From Acidobacteriota bacterium (lineage in GTDB: Bacteria; Acidobacteriota; UBA890; WLXD01): 10,558 nt of DNA. The position numbers and the translations under genes were made by a program. Positions within the stretch are counted from its first letter, which is position 1. Every line of letters starts with the position of its first letter. This document shows positions 5,576 to 10,558 of the stretch, piece after piece. The notes under the pieces were generated by a model. It did not search any database and had not been told where the DNA came from. It saw only the letters and a program-made list of their open reading frames with translations. Where the stretch lies: contig JACZXM010000054.1 of assembly GCA_022571615.1 (NCBI GenBank), positions 1-10,558 on the forward strand. Reading direction: 5' to 3'.

Positions 5576-6355
5576 TTAGGAGCTGCGGCGTTTGCGCAAC
5601 AGCAGGTAGCAGATCGTGACCGGGGTGAGAAGAAAGAGCAGGGTGAGCGGTTGCGGGCCCAACCCACCCGGTACCAGGTTTGGGGCCAGCCCTGCGAGCG
5701 ACCAGGGCAATACTGCGCCCCAGCTCCCGAGCAACAGGACCGTGAGGCCGTCCTGTTGCCGTTCCCGCGGATGAGCTCGTGCGGTGCGGGCAGCGATGAC
5801 CAGGTACGCTGCCAGGGCATAGAGATTGGACCCGATCGCTGCCGCGGTCAGGAACAGGCCGAGAACGGATGGCGCCGGCAGCATGGTGCCAGCCGCCCCC
5901 ACCAGCGCCACCAAGGCTACGGGGGCGTACAGCGGTCGCCCGAGAACCCTGGCCGCCGGAGTCATAGGTCTTGGGTACACGAGCGCGAAGTGCAAGAATG
6001 CTGCCTGCCCCAGCATGCTCAGGCTGAAGTAGGCGACCCAGATGACCGTCTGCAGGTTCTGTGCCGAGGCGGCAACCGGTCCACCCCAGTGAACCGACGT
6101 CGCGATCGCATACAGGGCGAACGCCGGGGCCGCCGGCGAACTCGCCCGAGCCAGAGCCAGGACTCCGCACAGCAGGAACCCTAGCCCCATGACGCCGGCG
6201 GCGATCAGCAGTTTCTGCTCGGCGCCAGAGGGTGCCTCGCCCAACGCCGGTGAGGCCGGCAAGGTGGCAAAGACCGCCAGCCGCCATAGGATGGCGACCC
6301 CCGCCAGCAGAACCAGGGATGTGTTGCCAGACCCGGAGCCCGGGTCAGAATCCAT
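5576..6355 (-). CDS. multi-pass membrane protein, sensor-like, no catalytic domain
   Basis: A 259-residue protein with seven or eight hydrophobic segments (about 14-32, 48-69, 76-92, 102-126, 141-160, 162-189, 203-225, 235-253). The loop FLHFALVYPRP (120-130) resembles the F-x-F-P-R-P motif at the same place in membrane sensor regions of some histidine kinases and PP2C-type phosphatases. Here the chain ends with LLLRKRRSS just after the last helix, with no kinase or other output domain. The ATG at 6355 lies in the end of the VWFA-like gene (11-nt overlap, ATGGATTCTGA), so the two are translationally linked and may act together at the membrane. The 3' end converges on the M56 gene with a 28-bp gap and no obvious terminator hairpin. 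Specific function is unknown. Confidence 0.75.
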   Translation of the reverse strand: MDSDPGSGSGNTSLVLLAGVAILWRLAVFATLPASPALGEAPSGAEQKLLIAAGVMGLGFLLCGVLALARASSPAAPAFALYAIATSVHWGGPVAASAQNLQTVIWVAYFSLSMLGQAAFLHFALVYPRPMTPAARVLGRPLYAPVALVALVGAAGTMLPAPSVLGLFLTAAAIGSNLYALAAYLVIAARTARAHPRERQQDGLTVLLLGSWGAVLPWSLAGLAPNLVPGGLGPQPLTLLFLLTPVTICYLLLRKRRSS

Positions 6356-8606
6356 CAGCGCTGACCCATAGTTCCAATCCCGACTCGACTTCGGTTCCGG
6401 AGACTCCGTCGCGCACGGCGACCGCTAGGCGGTACATGCCGGTGGGCAGGTTCTCGGGGATCTTCACGTTGAGCACAATGTGCGTGGCACCCGTCTGTGG
6501 GTCGAGTACCCTGCCGAGCAACTCGATATCGGTGAGGTTGAACTTCTCGCCTCCGGGGGACTGCAGGCTCACAGACAAGGCGGACTGTGTCTGGCCGGTG
6601 AACGGGTGCCGGGCGAGGTTGTGCGCCACCACGAACAGCTGCTCGACCGAGCCCGGGCTGGCCTCGGCCGCTGCCTCCGGCGTCAGATCGACGTCGCTGA
6701 TCACATAGGGATACGCAACCGGGCCGTTCGCCTTGTGCGGTGGCGGCGCGGTCGGGTCCATGCCCCGCATCATCAGACCGGGATGCTGGTGATCGATCGA
6801 TACAGGACCCGACAGCCAGAGCTGGCCACTGCCGGGCTCGGGCACTACGATCGACTTGGTGACCGCGCTCAGCCGGCCGATTTTAGACTCGCGCACCAGC
6901 GCTCGCACCTGGCCGTTGCCGGGCCGGGCCCAGAGCAGGTCATAGAACCGGAACGGCAGCCCGGCGACCTGAGACGCGGCCATCTGGTCGATGTTGAGGC
7001 CGACTCGACGGTTGGTCAGATCGACGATCGCTCCCTCTTCGTCGAGCACATAGCCGAACAGGTCGAGCTGGACCCTGCCGTCGCCGCGGGCCTTCGCCAT
7101 CTTCTCGAGCTCGGGCCAGGGGACCTCGATCACCAAGCCGATGCGGCTGACCCGATCAGAGCCCGGAAACGGCGTGGCCGAGACGTCGAAGATCATGTCG
7201 GAGGAGACGATACCCTTGCTGATGAACTCGGCCAGTTGCGCTTGCCGCTGCATCTCGTTCATTTCGGCGTACGCCGGCGGGGGGGCGAGCCGTTCGGGAG
7301 CGGAAGCCACCTTGGCGCCAGGGCGCGTGACCTCGATCTTGAGCTCCAGCACCTCGCCGTCGCGATCCTGGCGCGGGAAGGCGACGACATAGAACGTGCG
7401 GGTGGAGCGCTCCAGATCGCCGAGAGCGGCCGACAGATCGTTGGTGTCCCAGATCGCTGTGCCGCCGGTGCCGTCTGCCAGCGCGGCAAGAGCGGTGTGG
7501 CTAGCGCCACGGCTCGAGAATGTGCCTCCCGAGGCGCGACCTTGGGTCAGACCGACATCGCGCTCACCTCCGACGCCGCTGGCATCGACTGTGTGCACGA
7601 CGGCATCAGCTGCGCGCAGCTGCTTGATCGTCTTCTCGAGCGCCGATCGCACCTCGGCGCTGCCGAACCGGTCATCACCGCTCGAGAGGGCGATGGCCAA
7701 GCCGGCGTTGGAGTTCATCGCGGCGGAGTTTGCGGCGAACTGGTCGAGCGACTGCCCGCTAAGGACGCGGTCGTCGAATCCCTTGGAGAAAAAGACCACG
7801 TGCTTGCGACCGTGAATCGTCCGCAGCAGGTCGGCCAGGACTGTCCCGAGCTGCTCGGTAAACTGCTCCACGACGCCGGTGTACTGATCGAACTCGAGGC
7901 GATTCACGACCGCGAGAGCCTCGCGGATGGCCTCGTCCGCTTCGGCTAGTTGAGCCGACGCGGTGGTTCCCTCGACCTCGGGCGAGTCAAGCGCCAGCCC
8001 TTCCGCGATCATCTCGCTCATGAACCCGGCCCGATCGACGCTGCGGCCGGCTTGTCGCAGGCCGAGGCCTCCAATGGCCGCCAGCACCTGCTGGTGGTCC
8101 GATGTCAACGGCACCAGCAGGCGAACCCCGGTCACCAGCGAGAACGTCGCCACGCCCACCAGATCCCTGGGGTTGATCTGCTCGGCGACGAACTGGCGTG
8201 CCGCGCGCTGAGCCTCCCGTACGCCGCGGGGAGAGTTGAACGCGGCATCGAAGAACAGGAGCCACTGCCGCCAGCCCGCCGGCGGAATCGGAGTCGCATC
8301 GGCCACGGCACCGACGGCAGTCGCCGCCGGCCTACGGAGGTCGACCTCGTAGACGGTGGTGATCGACCGGTCCTTGCCGTCGACCCGCAGGCGAAAGTCC
8401 TCCGGCCCCAGTCCGGTGACGAAATTGCCGTTGCCATCGACGACCGAGACCTGGATCTGAACGACCTCGACCTCGGTTCGGAACTGCGGGCGCCGCTGCG
8501 GAGTCGCAGAGGCACCCACAACGAGCAGGCCAATAAGGGCCGCGCTCAGCAAGACAGTGGACACGCATCGGCGCAACAACAACGTGGATAGCGGCATGAT
8601 GGCCAT
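6345..8606 (-). CDS. secreted VWFA-related protein of the Acidobacterial type
   Basis: A 753-residue exported protein. The signal peptide spans 1-34 (core VLLSAALIGLLVVG, cleavage likely at ASA-TP). Next comes the family opening FRTEVEVVQIQVSVVDGNG, then FVTGLGPEDFRLRVDGKD (62-79), which is characteristic of the 'VWFA-related Acidobacterial domain' group. The von Willebrand A-like domain runs from LLFFDAAFNSPRG (116-128) through KHVVFFSKGFDDR (268-280) to ADGTGGTAIWDTNDLSAAL (377-395). The metal site DxSxS is degenerate (DAAFNS), so ion-dependent adhesion of the classic kind is uncertain. The C-terminal half (about 440-753) has beta-rich modules that I do not recognise. ATG 8606 has GAGG six bases upstream and was preferred over the in-frame ATG 8597. 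Binding partners are unknown; the overlapping membrane protein is the obvious candidate. Confidence 0.88.
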   Translation of the reverse strand: MAIMPLSTLLLRRCVSTVLLSAALIGLLVVGASATPQRRPQFRTEVEVVQIQVSVVDGNGNFVTGLGPEDFRLRVDGKDRSITTVYEVDLRRPAATAVGAVADATPIPPAGWRQWLLFFDAAFNSPRGVREAQRAARQFVAEQINPRDLVGVATFSLVTGVRLLVPLTSDHQQVLAAIGGLGLRQAGRSVDRAGFMSEMIAEGLALDSPEVEGTTASAQLAEADEAIREALAVVNRLEFDQYTGVVEQFTEQLGTVLADLLRTIHGRKHVVFFSKGFDDRVLSGQSLDQFAANSAAMNSNAGLAIALSSGDDRFGSAEVRSALEKTIKQLRAADAVVHTVDASGVGGERDVGLTQGRASGGTFSSRGASHTALAALADGTGGTAIWDTNDLSAALGDLERSTRTFYVVAFPRQDRDGEVLELKIEVTRPGAKVASAPERLAPPPAYAEMNEMQRQAQLAEFISKGIVSSDMIFDVSATPFPGSDRVSRIGLVIEVPWPELEKMAKARGDGRVQLDLFGYVLDEEGAIVDLTNRRVGLNIDQMAASQVAGLPFRFYDLLWARPGNGQVRALVRESKIGRLSAVTKSIVVPEPGSGQLWLSGPVSIDHQHPGLMMRGMDPTAPPPHKANGPVAYPYVISDVDLTPEAAAEASPGSVEQLFVVAHNLARHPFTGQTQSALSVSLQSPGGEKFNLTDIELLGRVLDPQTGATHIVLNVKIPENLPTGMYRLAVAVRDGVSGTEVESGLELWVSADGF

Positions 8607-8760
8607 GGATACCTCGGTGCTAGGGGGACCCGCGCTGGCGTTGGTCTGGTAGTGAGCGACACCATCCGAGCAATCATCCTGAAGAATATTCTACGAGAGC
8701 ATCGGAAATCCAGGATGTCTCGATCAGCACTCTTGCGGTGGTGGCAGCTCCTGCGCCGCT

Positions 8761-8801
8761 GCTAGCGGGCAGTGGCTGGGACCCACCGCACTCTCGCTAG
8801 C
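8761..8801 (-). terminator. hairpin downstream of glpD, possible terminator
   Basis: GCTAGCG (8761-8767) and CGCTAGC (8795-8801) form a perfect seven-base stem about 4 nt beyond the glpD stop codon, and AGTG/CACT inside the loop could extend the pairing. No U-run follows on the minus strand, so intrinsic termination is uncertain; it may instead protect the transcript's 3' end. Confidence 0.4.
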
Positions 8802-8804
8802 GTC

Positions 8805-10367
8805 TCAGGAGGGGATCTGATAGCCGGCCGCCAGCTGTCGGTAGGCCGCGACTTGCTCTCTGGCCCACGGCTCGTCGCGCTCCAGCTCACGGGCCAGGAT
8901 CTTGGCCACTACCGGCGCCGCCTCGACGCTGGCTCTTGCGTCCAGTAGCAACATTCGGGTCCGGCGGGCGAGCACGTCCTCGACGGTGCGGGCCATTTCC
9001 TCCCTCACGGCCCAAATCACCTCGCAGACGCGGTGTCTGAACCGCGGATGGAGGATCTGATCGGCGCCCGGTATCTCCTGAGACAGCGCCTCGATGGCAA
9101 CCGCGTCGGCGCCGTAGCAGGCCAGGTCGCCGAATTGTTCGGCGTGGCGGTGGTAGCCATGGATGTTGAGATCGGGTGTGACGCAGTCGCGCTCGGGCAG
9201 ACCGCCGATCAGCGCCGCCTGATCGATCACGTCCTGCGCCATGTTGCGGTAGGTGGTCCACTTTCCTCCGGCGATGGTCACCAGCCCGGAGCGCGCGATC
9301 GAGACGGTGTGATCGCGCGAGATCTCGGCGGTGGAGCCCTCGTCGCTGCTGCCGAGCAGCGGCCGTAGCCCGGCAAATACGCTCAACACGTCGGCAGGCC
9401 CGGGGTCGCGCGTGAGGTAACGGGCACAGTGCCGCAGCAAGAACTCGATCTCCTCGGCCAGGGGCTGCGGCTCGACGGCGATCTCGGCCACCGGAGTATC
9501 GGTTGTGCCCACGACGACGCGGTCGTGCCAGGGGATCGCGAACAGCACGCGTCCATCATCGGTATGCGGCACCATGATGGCGCTGTCTCCGGGCAGGAAG
9601 TCTCGTTCCAGGACGATATGGACGCCCTGACTGGCGCGGATCATGGGCTTGCACGCGGGGTCGTCCAAACGCCGTACCGAATCGGCAAACACACCGGTGG
9701 CGTTGACTACGACGGCGGCTTCGATGTCGTACCGTGCGCCCGTTTCGAGGTCTTTCGCCGCGACCCCGGCAACGAGCCCGTCGTGGTCGTGTCGAAGCGC
9801 CGTCACCTCGAAGTAATTGAGCACGTTGGCCCCTTGCTCGGCCGCGGTCTGCGCCAGGTTGATGGCCAGACGCGCATCGTCGAACTGGCCGTCGTAATAG
9901 AGCACCCCGCCGCGCAGCCCCTGACGTTCGATCGTCGGCAGTCGCTCGATCGTCTCCTGGCGCGACAGCAGGCTCGAGCTTCCGAAGCCGTGCTTGCCGG
10001 CCAGCAGGTCGTAGACCTTCATCCCGATGCCATAGAAGGGCGCCTCCCACCAGTCGTAGTTCGGTACGACGAACCGCAGGTCGTGCACCAGGTGGGGGGC
10101 GTTGCGGCGCATGAGCCCGCGCTCGTGCAGTGCCTCGATTACCAGCGACACGTTGCCCTGTCGTAGGTAACGCACGCCGCCGTGGGCGAGCTTCGTGGAC
10201 CGGCTCGAGGTTCCCTGGGCGAAGTCCGCTCGCTCCAGCAGCAACGCCCGGTAGCCGCGTGAGGCCGCATCGATCGCCGTGCCCAGGCCGGTCGCTCCGC
10301 CGCCGATGACCACAACGTCCCAGCGCTTGGTCGCGCCCAGACGCCGCAGCATCTGCTTACGGCGCAT
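8805..10367 (-). CDS. glpD: FAD-dependent glycerol-3-phosphate dehydrogenase
   Basis: A 520-residue flavoprotein that oxidises sn-glycerol 3-phosphate to dihydroxyacetone phosphate and passes electrons to the quinone pool at the inner face of the membrane. The dinucleotide fold is at the N-terminus (WDVVVIGGGATGLGTAIDAA, 16-35). The substrate and flavin signature TSSRSTKLAHGGVRYL (53-68) and the GGKWTTYRN motif of the C-terminal flavin site follow. The C-terminal DAO_C region contains EEMARTVEDVLARRTRMLLLDA. Length and domain order are normal for GlpD/GlpA-type dehydrogenases. The ATG at 10367 overlaps the end of the glycerol kinase gene by 11 nt (ATGCGCCGTAA), giving the usual kinase-dehydrogenase operon. 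The frame looks intact and nothing is missing. Confidence 0.95.
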   Translation of the reverse strand: MRRKQMLRRLGATKRWDVVVIGGGATGLGTAIDAASRGYRALLLERADFAQGTSSRSTKLAHGGVRYLRQGNVSLVIEALHERGLMRRNAPHLVHDLRFVVPNYDWWEAPFYGIGMKVYDLLAGKHGFGSSSLLSRQETIERLPTIERQGLRGGVLYYDGQFDDARLAINLAQTAAEQGANVLNYFEVTALRHDHDGLVAGVAAKDLETGARYDIEAAVVVNATGVFADSVRRLDDPACKPMIRASQGVHIVLERDFLPGDSAIMVPHTDDGRVLFAIPWHDRVVVGTTDTPVAEIAVEPQPLAEEIEFLLRHCARYLTRDPGPADVLSVFAGLRPLLGSSDEGSTAEISRDHTVSIARSGLVTIAGGKWTTYRNMAQDVIDQAALIGGLPERDCVTPDLNIHGYHRHAEQFGDLACYGADAVAIEALSQEIPGADQILHPRFRHRVCEVIWAVREEMARTVEDVLARRTRMLLLDARASVEAAPVVAKILARELERDEPWAREQVAAYRQLAAGYQIPS

Positions 10368-10558
10368 CGGGCACTTCCCACTCCTTGGCGCGGCCGACGG
10401 CGCGCTGCCAGCCGGCCCTCAGGCGGCTCGCCTGTGCCTTTGTGCGGCTGGGCTCGAAGCGTCGATCGGTCTGCCATCGGTCGGCGAGCTCGGCGGTACT
10501 CTCCCAGGTTTCTACCGCCAGGCCGGCCAGGTACGCTGCCCCCAGGGCGGTGGTCTCC
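10357..10558 (-). CDS. glpK: glycerol kinase, C-terminal fragment
   Basis: The last 66 codons of a gene entering from the right edge, ending with TAA at 10359-10357. The translation has ETTALGAAYLAGLAVETW, the conserved end of the FGGY-family kinase nucleotide-binding lobe, followed by LADRWQTDRRFEPS and GWQRAVGRAKEW, which match the C-terminus of GlpK. The enzyme phosphorylates glycerol to sn-glycerol 3-phosphate, the substrate of the GlpD encoded directly downstream with an 11-nt overlap. The rest of the gene is outside the window. Other FGGY kinases share the TALGAA motif, but the neighbour and the tail sequence favour glycerol kinase. Confidence 0.9.
   Translation of the reverse strand, partial: ETTALGAAYLAGLAVETWESTAELADRWQTDRRFEPSRTKAQASRLRAGWQRAVGRAKEWEVPDAP

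Noticed and set aside
6480..7949. Long plus-strand open frame of 489 codons
   Set aside because: It lies antisense to the VWFA-like gene; its translation is His/Arg/Gly-rich with no family features, as expected for the complement of GC-rich coding DNA.
8688..8693. TAGAAT on the minus strand as a -10 box in the gap upstream of the VWFA-like gene
   Set aside because: The hexamer is close to consensus, but the bases 17 upstream (ATCCTG) do not resemble a -35 box, and short AT-rich hexamers arise by chance.
9429..10166. Plus-strand open frame of 245 codons opposite glpD
   Set aside because: It is a mirror of the well-conserved glpD coding sequence and shows no domain.

Overview
The window looks like a chromosomal segment of a GC-rich, Gram-negative-type bacterium, most likely an Acidobacteriota member. 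The main taxonomic clue is a secreted protein at 6345-8606 that has the layout of the 'VWFA-related Acidobacterial domain' family. This is an inference from one protein family. No rRNA, tRNA, CRISPR array or insertion sequence was seen.

Layout. (1) 1-2874, minus strand: a tightly spaced run that reads, in transcription order, a secreted HMA-like protein, an ECF sigma factor, its membrane-bound zinc-finger anti-sigma factor (4-nt GTGA overlap), a TlpA-like membrane-anchored thioredoxin (11-nt overlap), and the first 33 codons of another exported protein that runs off the left edge. It reads as an envelope-stress or redox regulon. (2) 2875-3627: a gene-poor divergent region of about 750 bp. It holds the wreck of a tRNA-dependent cyclodipeptide synthase gene: the N-terminal catalytic-serine block and the C-terminal Tyr-His block are both readable, but the middle is deleted and the two halves are in different frames. 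At its right end are two 16-bp palindromes, TACTAC-N4-GTAGT(A/T). (3) 3628-5547, plus strand: a small four-helix membrane protein, then a BlaI/MecI-family repressor and an M56 (BlaR1-type) metallopeptidase overlapping by ATGA. A third copy of the same palindrome lies inside the repressor promoter. The three operators and the regulator pair form a coherent circuit: protease cleaves repressor, which releases both promoters. The M56 protein ends after its last membrane helix and has no penicillin-sensor domain, so the signal is unknown. (4) 5576-8606, minus strand: the secreted VWFA-like protein and, overlapping by 11 nt, a multi-pass membrane protein resembling the membrane sensor half of some histidine kinases but with no kinase. 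(5) 8805-10558, minus strand: the glycerol catabolic pair glpK (3' end only) and glpD, overlapping by 11 nt.

The most notable items are the gutted cyclodipeptide synthase, the three-operator BlaI/M56 circuit controlling an uncharacterised membrane protein, and the sigma/anti-sigma/thioredoxin/HMA-like cluster. All family assignments come from reading motifs by eye; no database search was run.
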